Positions 30,656 through 39,087 of a stretch of DNA of 64,000 nt are shown here, in pieces (position 1 is the first letter of the stretch; every line of letters begins with the position of its first letter). The stretch comes from CADDYT01 sp035294125 (GTDB lineage Bacteria > Chloroflexota > Ktedonobacteria > Ktedonobacterales > Ktedonobacteraceae): positions 148,464-212,463 of the forward strand of contig DATGLM010000005.1 in the NCBI GenBank assembly GCA_035294125.1. The letters are read 5' to 3'. The position numbers and the translations under genes are program-made. Below the pieces are notes generated by a model that saw only the letters and a list, made by a program, of their open reading frames with translations, had not been told where the DNA came from and did not search any database.

Positions 30656-33600
30656 CTACCCTCCCGTGTAGCCGATTACGTCTGTGCCGCCCTGGTCACC
30701 GTGGAGAATGAAGTATTGGGGACGTTCGGCTACGACGGTGCCTCCGTTGAGGGCCTGGATGTTCATGGAGACCTCGAAGCCCCGCGTGATAGGGTTGGTC
30801 GGATAGGCGCTCGCCATTGGCACGATCAGGCTGTTGACGCTGACGGTAGTGCGGCTGTGCGCCGCCAGTTGCATTGTCTCCTGTACGACGGTGTTGTCGG
30901 CGAAGAGGGTGATGGCTACCGTCTCCACGCTGTTGTTGGGATTTTGCAGCGTCAGGTACTCGGAGAAGTCGCCGTAGGTGTAGCCTTCGGCGAAGCTGTA
31001 TACGGCCTGGTGCGCCGGTCCCGCCTCGCCCACCACGTCGGTACAGCCAGGGATGTGTTTGGGGCCGAAGTGAAAGTACATCAGCCGTTCGGCTACGATG
31101 GATGCCGTGCTGGCCGTCACTTCCGCCGAAACCGTGGGCGTCGGAGTGCAGCCACAGCCCGGCTGTGGGTGTGCGTAGGCGTTGTTTACGTCAAAGTAGT
31201 ACTGGCTCTCGGCGTCCACCGTGACTGGCACTGTCTGCACCGTCCCATTGGCGTATTCGAGCCTGACGTTGACGCTGGCCGCGTTCGTAGTGAAGTTTGC
31301 CAGCACCAGGTACTCCTGGAAGTTATTCCCTGTGCCGGTATAGCCCTCGGCAAAGAGCCAGTCGCTGCCGCCAGAGCCGAGAGAGGTCGCGCCAACCGCA
31401 GAGGCAGCGCCGGTTGTCCAGCCGCCAGCCGTTGGCACGTAGTCCTTGAAGTACAGCGGGCGCTCGACTACGATGCCGATGTCGGACGTGACCTTGATGG
31501 CGACCTGCTCGTGCAGGCCCAGCGCCGCCGGTGTTCCCGTGCCGCGCTGCATCGGGCCAACATCCACGTTTTCCGTTCCCGCCACGCTGCCGTGACTGTA
31601 GTAGGTGATGACCACGTGAGCGGTATTGCTCTGGCTCGGATTGAGGATGGTCACGTAGGTCGCGTAGTTCGCATCGCCGCTCTGGCGTGTATCGCCCTCG
31701 GCAAAGTAAAAGGTTGTGCTGGTTGCGCTGGTCGCGCCTACCACGTCCGTGCCGCTGGCGACGCCGTGCAGGTCGAAGTACAGTGGGCGCTCAGCCACGA
31801 TGGGAATATTTGATGTGACGATGGCCGAGATGGCTTGCTGCGGCGCGCTCAGCGGCACATTCAGGTCAGCGTTCGCATCCACCGTCGCGCGCGTGCTGGC
31901 ATTGACGATATGCTGCACCGTGACCGGCGCTTTGTTCGAGAACAGGTAGCTGATATGCACCGTTGCCGCCTGTGTCGCGCTTGGATTGAGCAGAGTAATA
32001 TACTCGTGGAAGCTATTGCCCACGCTGCCCTCTGCGAAGTACCATGTGGTGCTGGCCGGTGCGCTGCGGCTATTCATCAGGTTCTTCGCCAGCTTTTCCA
32101 GGTCGTTTGCCAGCGCCAGCGCGTTATAGCTGCCCAGACCGGTCGCCATATCATAGTGCGACGTGGCGGGGTAGATATTTTGCCCGTCGTTGAAAGGATC
32201 GTTATTGCCACTGGTAATATCGTGGAAATCGCTGGCGTATGATGTGCCCGAGGCGTTCTGATCAATCTGGTAGAGCAGTGGATTGAGGAAACCCAGGTTA
32301 AAGTTGCCATCATGCAGCGACTTCTCGTTGGCAAGCGCGGTCATGGCCGCCCACATTGGTGCGGCTGCCGACGTGCCTCCAACAACAAGCCATGTCTGCC
32401 CGACGCAGCTCGTGCCAGCCGTGCAATAGATGGCATAGCCCGTGTTCGGGTCGGCATCAAACGCGACATCGGGTACTTCGCGACACAATTGACCCTGGCT
32501 GGCTCCGCACAGGCTGCCTGTGCTGTAACTGTTCTGCACGCCCGGCCCTTGCTGCCACGAGGGCATTGTCCAGAAAGAACTGATGCCGCCGCCGCTCGCT
32601 CTTGACCCATCTGCCATATTGTTCCAGACAACTTCAGAACCGTAGCTGCTCCCGTTCAGGGTCAATGTTGTGCCGCCAACTCCCGTGATGTAGGGCTGTG
32701 CGGCTGGATCATCGACGCTGCGCTGCCCATCCTGGCAATCATTGGTACCGTCGTCGCCTGACGCGGCGAAGATGCTCTGTCCCTGAGCAGCCGCGACCAG
32801 AAACAACGAGTTCTCCTGCTCGAGGTAGGCCGGAGAGGAGACATTAGCCTCGCACTGTCCCCAGCTCGTGCTCACGACCGGCGTGGCATCGCTGACGATC
32901 TGGCTCCATTCTGCTAATGCGTCACTATCGTCATTAGCGGCCTCGTAGACCCGCAGCGATGCCAGGTGAGGAGCGGCGCTGAGCACCAGTTCCATGTCCA
33001 GTTCAACCTCGATGGCCCCATCGGACGGCCCCTGGCCTGTTCCGCCGTTCACCTGAATGCGATTGATGGGAACCGAACCACCGCCATAGCAGAAGGTGTA
33101 CGCCTTGATATCGTTGAGCGAGTAATCATCCAGTTCGTACACGGCGACTATCTGGCCTTCACCACGAAAACCGGCGTTGTAGAGGCCATTCAGGTTGTAG
33201 GCCCCGGCGATCTGCGCGGGCAGGAAGTAAGAGCCGTTTGAACTGGCTACCGGACAACTGGTGTTAGTCGTTGCTGCTGTTGTCAATGTGTTTTTGCGTG
33301 CTGGCACGGGCGGATGTGTGAAATGTATTGCATCGTCCAGCCCGTTGATGCTCTGGATGGTCGAGGAGAGCGTATCCGGGATCAGGGGATTGCTGACCGG
33401 AGCGTAGAACTGTCGACCCCCGGGAGCGCGATAATTGTTGATTTGCACGTGAAACGCCGCTTCAGCCTGCCCGATGGTTCCCTTGAAGCCGATGAGCAGG
33501 TGATGCTTGAAGGTGAGTGTCTCACTGAAGCCTGCCGCCTGCATGAAGGCCACAACGGCGCTCTGGCTGTCGCTCGTCGGGCCATAGGCCGTGGCAATCT

Positions 33601-33940
33601 GCTGTGGCGTCAGGTAGTGCTGCGCAGTGATGGTATGCGGACGCGAGAGATTGTCCACATACGCCTGCAAAGCGGCCTGATTGCGCATGCGCAGGCCGAC
33701 CAGCAGTGTAACCGGTGTGGCCGGATTAGCCGCGCCGACGAGTTGGCTTTTGCGCTCAAGGCCCGGTATCTGGCCCGTCAGCGGAACCAGCCCGCTGGCA
33801 TGCGCATTTGAGGCCGTCCGAAACGGCGAAAAGTAGAGCAGGCTGCCCAGCAAGAAGACGCAGAGCAGCAAGATACCCACAATAGGACCTTTGGGAATGT
33901 GATGATGTTGTTCTTTCAAGCGAAATTGCTTCAACCCCAT
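30656..33940 (-). CDS. Sedolisin-family (S53) serine-carboxyl protease with four C-terminal surface repeats
   Basis: A 1094-residue exported protease. A membrane helix (about residues 18-37) is followed by a pro-kumamolisin propeptide (about 55-205) and the S53 domain (about 225-620). Catalytic residues are Glu311 and Asp315 in AIEVELDMEL, Ser524 in GGTSAAAPMW and the oxyanion Asp396 in SGDDG; the calcium site is marked by YDMATGLGSYN. The last 460 residues hold four copies of a roughly 115-residue module starting FAEG at about 635, 746, 863 and 983 and ending in a VAERPLYF/DVVG-type motif. It should be an acid protease that stays at the cell surface through its N-terminal anchor unless cleaved. 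Single gene. Confidence 0.92.
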   Translation of the reverse strand: MGLKQFRLKEQHHHIPKGPIVGILLLCVFLLGSLLYFSPFRTASNAHASGLVPLTGQIPGLERKSQLVGAANPATPVTLLVGLRMRNQAALQAYVDNLSRPHTITAQHYLTPQQIATAYGPTSDSQSAVVAFMQAAGFSETLTFKHHLLIGFKGTIGQAEAAFHVQINNYRAPGGRQFYAPVSNPLIPDTLSSTIQSINGLDDAIHFTHPPVPARKNTLTTAATTNTSCPVASSNGSYFLPAQIAGAYNLNGLYNAGFRGEGQIVAVYELDDYSLNDIKAYTFCYGGGSVPINRIQVNGGTGQGPSDGAIEVELDMELVLSAAPHLASLRVYEAANDDSDALAEWSQIVSDATPVVSTSWGQCEANVSSPAYLEQENSLFLVAAAQGQSIFAASGDDGTNDCQDGQRSVDDPAAQPYITGVGGTTLTLNGSSYGSEVVWNNMADGSRASGGGISSFWTMPSWQQGPGVQNSYSTGSLCGASQGQLCREVPDVAFDADPNTGYAIYCTAGTSCVGQTWLVVGGTSAAAPMWAAMTALANEKSLHDGNFNLGFLNPLLYQIDQNASGTSYASDFHDITSGNNDPFNDGQNIYPATSHYDMATGLGSYNALALANDLEKLAKNLMNSRSAPASTTWYFAEGSVGNSFHEYITLLNPSATQAATVHISYLFSNKAPVTVQHIVNASTRATVDANADLNVPLSAPQQAISAIVTSNIPIVAERPLYFDLHGVASGTDVVGATSATSTTFYFAEGDTRQSGDANYATYVTILNPSQSNTAHVVITYYSHGSVAGTENVDVGPMQRGTGTPAALGLHEQVAIKVTSDIGIVVERPLYFKDYVPTAGGWTTGAASAVGATSLGSGGSDWLFAEGYTGTGNNFQEYLVLANFTTNAASVNVRLEYANGTVQTVPVTVDAESQYYFDVNNAYAHPQPGCGCTPTPTVSAEVTASTASIVAERLMYFHFGPKHIPGCTDVVGEAGPAHQAVYSFAEGYTYGDFSEYLTLQNPNNSVETVAITLFADNTVVQETMQLAAHSRTTVSVNSLIVPMASAYPTNPITRGFEVSMNIQALNGGTVVAERPQYFILHGDQGGTDVIGYTGG

Positions 33941-34140
33941 CCGAAACCTCCATCTCTATTTTGCTTGATGTGTATATCAACGGATGATCTGAAACATCCT
34001 GGCACAGGAAGAGGTGAGATAGGACTTGTATCTTATGCCTGGTTGTTTGATCATGTAATTGGAAAAAAAGGAAATTATGTAACGTGTTATAAGGTGAAGG
34101 GCTTTCCAGAAACTGAATCAAAGGAAATTGCTATGTTCTC

Positions 34141-34168
34141 TTCTGGTACCAGAACTGGTATACTACCA
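34141..34168 (+). promoter_or_regulatory. Two adjacent palindromes upstream of the sigma-factor gene
   Basis: TTCTGGTACCAGAA (34141-34154) is a perfect 14-nt palindrome. TGGTA/TACCA arms (34156-34160 and 34164-34168) follow directly. They lie in the 300-nt gap 33941-34240 between the divergent sedolisin and ECF sigma genes, about 75 nt before the sigma start, and look like operator sites. The remainder of the gap is AT-rich and shows no gene I can support. Confidence 0.45.
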
Positions 34169-34240
34169 ATACAGGTGCAAGTACCGCGCAGTGGAATGTG
34201 TTCCCGTTTGCGCGTCACTTTCTCCTGCAGGAGGACCCCC

Positions 34241-34927
34241 GTGGCGAGTGTTGCCACACGGAGGGCATATGCCAGTATGACAGCCGAGAAATCAATGGAT
34301 TTTCAGGGTAGCGCTACCGGAACAGAACAGCAGTGGAAGGGTAATTCTGACCATTTGCCTGCGGCACGGGGGAACGATGCCGAGGCATTGAGCGCGCTAT
34401 ACGAACAGTTCCGGCGGCCCATCCATTCATATATTTACCGCCTGCTCGGCAATGTAGACGATGCCGATGATGTCACGCAGGAGGTTTTTGTGCGTGCCTG
34501 TCTCGCCTGGGATGGGTTGTATGAGCGTGACAATCTCTCTGCCTGGCTCTATCGCATCGCTACCAATCTGTGTGTTGACCTGATGCGCCGCCGCAAGCGT
34601 ATTTCATGGCGACCACTCGCGTCTCACAGCGACGGCCCGATAGAGGGCGTGCAGAGCGAGGATAACTCCGCGCTGCTGAGCGATAGCGGGGGTATCCCGG
34701 AGATTGCCGAACGCGAGCATATTCGCCTCGCGCTCTCTAACATGCCGGAAGAATATGCCGTCGCCCTTGTTCTCAACGCCGCGCAGGGCATTCCCTACCA
34801 GGAGGTCGCGGTCATCACTGGCATTTCGCCTAACGCCGCCGCGACCCGCATTTCTCGCGCCAAGCGCATGTTCGTCGAGGAGTATCAACGCCTCAATAGA
34901 GACGGAAAACGGGGGAACGCACGATGA
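34241..34927 (+). CDS. ECF-type RNA polymerase sigma factor
   Basis: About 228 residues. Region 2 is clear (LYEQFRRPIHSYIYRLLG, then DADDVTQEVFVRAC and LSAWLYRIATNLCVDLMRRR), and region 4 ends the protein (MPEEYAVALVLNAAQGIPYQEVAVITG with the helix SPNAAATRISRAKRM). There is no region 1 or 3, as in group IV sigma factors. GTG 34241 is the likely start, as AGGAGG lies 5-6 nt upstream; ATG 34277 is the alternative. The stop overlaps the start of the anti-sigma gene (ATGA). Together they should respond to an envelope signal. The divergent sedolisin is a possible target. Confidence 0.9.
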   Translation: MASVATRRAYASMTAEKSMDFQGSATGTEQQWKGNSDHLPAARGNDAEALSALYEQFRRPIHSYIYRLLGNVDDADDVTQEVFVRACLAWDGLYERDNLSAWLYRIATNLCVDLMRRRKRISWRPLASHSDGPIEGVQSEDNSALLSDSGGIPEIAEREHIRLALSNMPEEYAVALVLNAAQGIPYQEVAVITGISPNAAATRISRAKRMFVEEYQRLNRDGKRGNAR

Positions 34928-35991
34928 CAGCAGATAACATCAGCAAGATTCCTTTGCCCGGAGACCCCCTGCCGCCCTTACCCGCAGCCGGTGAGATTGG
35001 CCCCCATGTCTGTGAGATCATCCGTCTCTACCTCGCTGTGCTGCCCGACCTCTCCCTCACTCCTGAGCAACAGGCGATTATCGAAGAACATGTGCGCGCC
35101 TGCGCTGCCTGTGCGGAGGAGTGGCAACTGCTGAACGTGGCCGAGAACCTGATCGCCAGCCTCGGCAAAAGCGAAACTGTGCCTTCAGCTCGCGTCGATC
35201 AGGCTGTCATGGCCGTTATTGCTATGCGTGCTGCCCCACCTGTTCCCGCTATTTCTTCTATCCAATCTGCTCCTTTGACCCCCCTGGCTCCTGCGACAAT
35301 TGGAAGAGCAAGCCGCCAACGCCAGCGCCCGCGTGGTAGTTTGTTCAGGCTGCTCAGTCAACTGGCGGTGGCCGCTATTCTCTTGCTGGCTTTGCTGGCG
35401 ACCATCCATTTTGCCACGAATGTTCAGGCCCCCTCATCAGCTTTTGCTTTGCCTGCCAATCTGACATGGAATGGCTACGTTCTCTATTACACGCAGTCAG
35501 AGGTCGATGCGCACGGAGAAACCTACGAGGTGCAGTCTTACCATGAAATAAGTACCGGGAACATGCACGTGGAGATGACGATGCCCGGCCAGATGGACGT
35601 GGTGGTGGTCAAAGTCGGGCAGCAGATGCTTGGTGAAGACATGATGCACCACGTCGCGCAATGGAACCCGCAAGGCTGGGTGGTCGATGATTCGGTCTTT
35701 GACCTGGCGGCGCTCAAAAGTGAATTGCAGTCACATCGCGCCATCTACCTGGGCAAGGAGACCTTTCACGGCCAGCCTGTCTACGAGATTCGCCTCTCCA
35801 ACGGTCAGGTGCTGCTGCTCAATATGCGCTACCAGCCCGTCAACGTGCTGCAATCCGCAACTGGCTCCGGTGCCGCAACGCCCATGTACACCACTGTCCA
35901 GCTCATCCCTGCCCAACAGGTGCCAGATTCCATGTGGTCAACACAGATCCCTTCGGGTTTCCACATGGGTGAATTGCCGCCGGGACCGTAG
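34924..35991 (+). CDS. Transmembrane anti-sigma factor with zinc-finger and extracytoplasmic sensor
   Basis: A 355-residue membrane protein translated from an ATGA overlap with the sigma gene. The N-terminal part has the zinc-binding anti-sigma pattern (a His-x3-Cys-x2-Cys in EEHVRACAACAEEW, about residues 55-68, with His/Cys near residue 28). One membrane helix follows at about 142-163, then an extracytoplasmic domain of about 180 residues with beta-strand pattern (LTWNGYVLYYTQSE, IYLGKETFHGQPVYEI) like LolA/RseB-type folds. It should hold the sigma factor at the membrane until an envelope signal releases it. Confidence 0.85.
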   Translation: MTADNISKIPLPGDPLPPLPAAGEIGPHVCEIIRLYLAVLPDLSLTPEQQAIIEEHVRACAACAEEWQLLNVAENLIASLGKSETVPSARVDQAVMAVIAMRAAPPVPAISSIQSAPLTPLAPATIGRASRQRQRPRGSLFRLLSQLAVAAILLLALLATIHFATNVQAPSSAFALPANLTWNGYVLYYTQSEVDAHGETYEVQSYHEISTGNMHVEMTMPGQMDVVVVKVGQQMLGEDMMHHVAQWNPQGWVVDDSVFDLAALKSELQSHRAIYLGKETFHGQPVYEIRLSNGQVLLLNMRYQPVNVLQSATGSGAATPMYTTVQLIPAQQVPDSMWSTQIPSGFHMGELPPGP

Positions 35992-36010
35992 CCCAACCAC
36001 CACCCCACAA

Positions 36011-36108
36011 CCGTCAGGGTCGGTCCTACTATACTTGATGCCTTCTCTCTACCAGGGTGGCGGCAGGGTGGAACCTATATGGTAGGGCCGACCCTGGCGG
36101 TCGGCCTG
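36011..36108. repeat. Dispersed repeat, inverted pair
   Basis: The right unit (36082-36108) matches the copy at 4352-4378 at 24 of 27 positions. The left arm (36011-36029) is complementary to 36082-36100 at 17 of 19 positions, so the two can form a large stem with a 52-nt loop. It lies between the anti-sigma gene and the thiolase gene, where it may act as a terminator. It takes up much of the 248-nt gap (35992-36239). Confidence 0.55.
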
Positions 36109-36239
36109 CGCGATGTGGTCGGCGTGTGGAAGGTGTAACATGTTTGACCCCCACACGCCCAAAAGATACAATTTCAGGCAGGGGTAGTTATGCAAGTTTG
36201 TTTCCACAATGAGGTGGAGACACAGGGAGAACACAGATT

Positions 36240-37421
36240 ATGGCAGAACATGTTCCCGTTATTGTCGGAGCGGCGCGGACGCCAACCGGCAAATTTCTCG
36301 GCGGCCTTTCTATGTTTACGGCGCCCGAACTGGGCGCCTTCGCGATAAAGGAAGCGCTCCGTCGTGCAGGTATCAACCCCGATAGCATCGATGAAGTCAT
36401 CATGGGCAATGTTGTCTCGGCGGGCGAAGGGCAAGCCCCGGCGCGCCAGGCGGCCATTGGCTCCGGCCTTTCCGTCGATATTCCCGCCTTCACGGTCAAT
36501 AAGGTGTGCGGCTCCGGTCTGAAGGCGGTCATGCTGGCCGCGCAGTCGATTCGCGCCGGGGATGAGCAGGCGTTTGTTGCCGGTGGCATGGAGAGCATGA
36601 GCAACGCCCCCTATCTGCTGGAAAAAGCCCGCACAGGCTATCGGATGGGCGATGGCAGGCTCATCGATGCCGTCGTCCATGATGGCCTCTGGTGCGCCTT
36701 TGAACATATCCATATGGGCAACGAGGCGGAGATCATCGCCGAGAAGTTTGAAATCTCTCGCGAGCAGCAGGACCAGTTCGCGCTGCGGAGCCAGCAGAAA
36801 GCGGCGGCAGCCACAGCCGCGGGCCGTTTCAAAGAGGAGATCGTTCCCATCGAGGTGAAGCAGAAGAAAGGCGTGTTGGTCGTTGATGCCGACGAGCCGA
36901 TTCGTCCCGATACCTCGCTGGAAAGCCTCGCCAGGCTCAAGCCCGCCTTCCAGGAGAACGGCACCGTCACGGCTGGCAATGCCCCCGGCCTGAGCGATGG
37001 AGCCTCGGCAACGGTCGTGGTCGATCGGGAATTCGCACGGGCCAATGGGCTGACGCCGCTGGCGCGCATCACCGGCTACGCCTCCGCTGCCATTCAGCCG
37101 CGCTACGTCTTCGCCGCCCCCACTCGCGCCGTGCGCAAGCTGCTCGAACGCACCGGCCTGAAAATCAACGATTTCGACCTGATCGAGGTCAACGAGGCTT
37201 TTGCCGCGCAGACATTGGCAAACGGCAAAGAGCTTGACTGGGACTGGTCGCGTGTCAACGTCAACGGTGGGGCTATTGCCCTCGGCCATCCCATCGGCTC
37301 CAGCGGCTCACGTGTGCTGATTACGCTCGTCTATGAGCTGCGTCGTCGCGGCGGCGGGCGCGGCCTTGCCACCCTCTGCCTCGGCGGCGGTGGCGCTGTC
37401 GCCATGTCGGTTGAGGTATAG
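36240..37421 (+). CDS. Acetyl-CoA acetyltransferase (thiolase)
   Basis: A 393-residue thiolase with all catalytic residues: nucleophilic Cys in VNKVCGSGLKAV (about residue 88), His in NGGAIALGHPIGSSG (about 350) and the second Cys in TLCLGGGGAVAM (about 380). The N-terminal IVGAARTPTGKFLGGL and length fit biosynthetic acetoacetyl-CoA thiolases (two acetyl-CoA to acetoacetyl-CoA), though a beta-oxidation role cannot be excluded. No phaB or HMG-CoA gene is adjacent. It converges with the lipoprotein gene at the end of the surface-sugar operon. Confidence 0.9.
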   Translation: MAEHVPVIVGAARTPTGKFLGGLSMFTAPELGAFAIKEALRRAGINPDSIDEVIMGNVVSAGEGQAPARQAAIGSGLSVDIPAFTVNKVCGSGLKAVMLAAQSIRAGDEQAFVAGGMESMSNAPYLLEKARTGYRMGDGRLIDAVVHDGLWCAFEHIHMGNEAEIIAEKFEISREQQDQFALRSQQKAAAATAAGRFKEEIVPIEVKQKKGVLVVDADEPIRPDTSLESLARLKPAFQENGTVTAGNAPGLSDGASATVVVDREFARANGLTPLARITGYASAAIQPRYVFAAPTRAVRKLLERTGLKINDFDLIEVNEAFAAQTLANGKELDWDWSRVNVNGGAIALGHPIGSSGSRVLITLVYELRRRGGGRGLATLCLGGGGAVAMSVEV

Positions 37422-37437
37422 CCCTGAGGGGGCGCGG

Positions 37438-38472
37438 CTAGCTTTTCTCTTTGAAGAATGCGGCCAGCGCACGGGCGGCGGGACGCAATGTCCATCCCTG
37501 TGGCGTTTTTGTGAAGATGTGAGTATAGCCGCCGGAGTCGTTTGTTCCCGCGCCAACCCAGTAGTTGAGGCCGACCACGTAGGGCAGCTTTGCGATGGCG
37601 TCAAATTCCGCTTGCAGCACCGCTTGTTGCGTGGCGTCGTCAACGGGGACGCTGTTGCTGTAACCCATTTCTCCAATGATGATCGGCACGTGCCAGAGGT
37701 TCTCTATGCGGTTGAGTTCGTCCACGCGGACGCGTGCAGCCGCAGCCGGGTTAGTAGTATTCCCCTCCGGGTAGCTATCCACGGTGATGTAGCCAGATTG
37801 GCGGACGGTCTGACTTTCAAGGATGGAAGGAGAGGACGCGATAAAAGAGTTGGTTGAGTGTACCGTCGTAATCACGCCAGAGATGCCCTCTTGATGCAGC
37901 GACGCGTTCGCCACATCGGTTGTGTCACGCAAGAAAGCATTGTAGGCTTGTGTGGCCGCATTGGGCGCATCGTCCGTCCACGTATTCCCGTAGCGGGCTT
38001 TCCAGTACAGCCCATTCTCCGGCTCCGAGCAGGGGTCGAAGATATCGCCGGGCTGAAAAAACGATGGATGGGCCAGGATGAACTGCCGCTCTGCCTCCTC
38101 GTATTGCTGCGGTGTCATAATGCCTGTGCTGCCGTTGTCATCTTCCCACTCGTTCGGCTGCGTGCGAAACCAGACACTTCGCCCGCTTGCCCGGATCGCG
38201 TCTATCCATTCCTTCATATAGCCGGGATAGTTCCAGTGCGTATCAACGGTGATATAGTTCGTGTTGAGACTGGCCGAGAGCCGCACGATGCGTGCAATCC
38301 CGGCCTGTGAGATCGGATGCGTCTCCATATCGCGGCTCTCCTTCATCGTGTCAATCGAGGCGAAGAATGGCTGCTTCGTCTCGAACAGCCGGGAATAGGT
38401 AAGGCATCCGGCCAGCAGTAACAAAACAACGAGAAACAGAACAGCGATCATTGCTCGTAGGGTGCGATTCAT
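37438..38472 (-). CDS. Lipoprotein, glycoside hydrolase-like TIM barrel
   Basis: A 344-residue protein with a membrane-spanning signal ending in a lipobox-like LLAGC (about residues 18-23). The mature part resembles a glycosidase barrel: IVRLSASLNTNYITVDTHW, FRTQPNEWED, a possible acid Glu in FDPCSEPENG (about 150), and a possible nucleophile Glu in VPIIIGEMGYSNS (about 268). GH family not assigned. It overlaps the SnoaL-like gene by four bases and is the last gene of the operon that begins with the giant glycosyltransferase, which fits trimming or turnover of the surface glycan. Confidence 0.75.
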   Translation of the reverse strand: MNRTLRAMIAVLFLVVLLLLAGCLTYSRLFETKQPFFASIDTMKESRDMETHPISQAGIARIVRLSASLNTNYITVDTHWNYPGYMKEWIDAIRASGRSVWFRTQPNEWEDDNGSTGIMTPQQYEEAERQFILAHPSFFQPGDIFDPCSEPENGLYWKARYGNTWTDDAPNAATQAYNAFLRDTTDVANASLHQEGISGVITTVHSTNSFIASSPSILESQTVRQSGYITVDSYPEGNTTNPAAAARVRVDELNRIENLWHVPIIIGEMGYSNSVPVDDATQQAVLQAEFDAIAKLPYVVGLNYWVGAGTNDSGGYTHIFTKTPQGWTLRPAARALAAFFKEKS

Positions 38473-39059
38473 TGCTCCAGTTGTCTTCTCAGTTCGTGAA
38501 CGTCATAGTAGAGGGCTTCGCGGACGATTTTGCCGTTTTCGCGCACGACGACGGTGACGCCAGAGATGCTGAAAGGACGGCCAGAGGTGGGCAGACCGGG
38601 CAGGTCCCCGCTGTGGACGCCCGAAGCGACCCACTCCACGCTTATCTGGTTGCCCTGTACGATGCGGTTGGTCACCTGAATGCTGCTGTTGGATGAGGCG
38701 GCGAGAATGGTGTTTTTGCGCGCCATGATCGCCTCTCGCCCCACCAGCGGCTGCGCGTACATGCTGTCTTCGACGACGGCATGCTCGGCATAGTCGTTTT
38801 GCAAGGCGTTCGTATTGCCCTGTATCTGGTATTGCAGGTGTTGCTGGTGCAGTTGGATATGGCGAATCGGTTCCTCCTGTGTTTTCACGGCAGCAGAATG
38901 CCGTGAGACCGGCGCGCTCGAACTTGAACTCGCCGCGAGGATGGCGCTGATGCCGACGGCAGAAATGCCCAGCGCGGATAGCCTGCGCACAAACTGGCGG
39001 CGGGAGAGCTTGCCCGCTCGCACTTCATCAACAAGCTGCGGAATGGTATATGCTTGCAT
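38469..39059 (-). CDS. SnoaL-like protein with twin-arginine signal
   Basis: About 196 residues from ATG 39059. The N-terminus has SRRQFVRRL followed by a hydrophobic alanine-rich stretch (about residues 18-48), a twin-arginine export signal. The rest is a SnoaL/NTF2-like cone (LQNDYAEHAVVEDSM, LVGREAIMARKNTIL, ISVEWVASGVHSGDLPGLP, ISGVTVVVRENGKIVREALYYD), a fold used by ester cyclases, isomerases and binding proteins. Export by Tat implies folding before transport. The frame extends 20 codons upstream into the preceding gene; the ATG with GAGG upstream is better placed. Confidence 0.75.
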   Translation of the reverse strand: MQAYTIPQLVDEVRAGKLSRRQFVRRLSALGISAVGISAILAASSSSSAPVSRHSAAVKTQEEPIRHIQLHQQHLQYQIQGNTNALQNDYAEHAVVEDSMYAQPLVGREAIMARKNTILAASSNSSIQVTNRIVQGNQISVEWVASGVHSGDLPGLPTSGRPFSISGVTVVVRENGKIVREALYYDVHELRRQLEQ

Positions 39060-39087
39060 AATATGTTGTACCTCTGAATCTTCTAGA

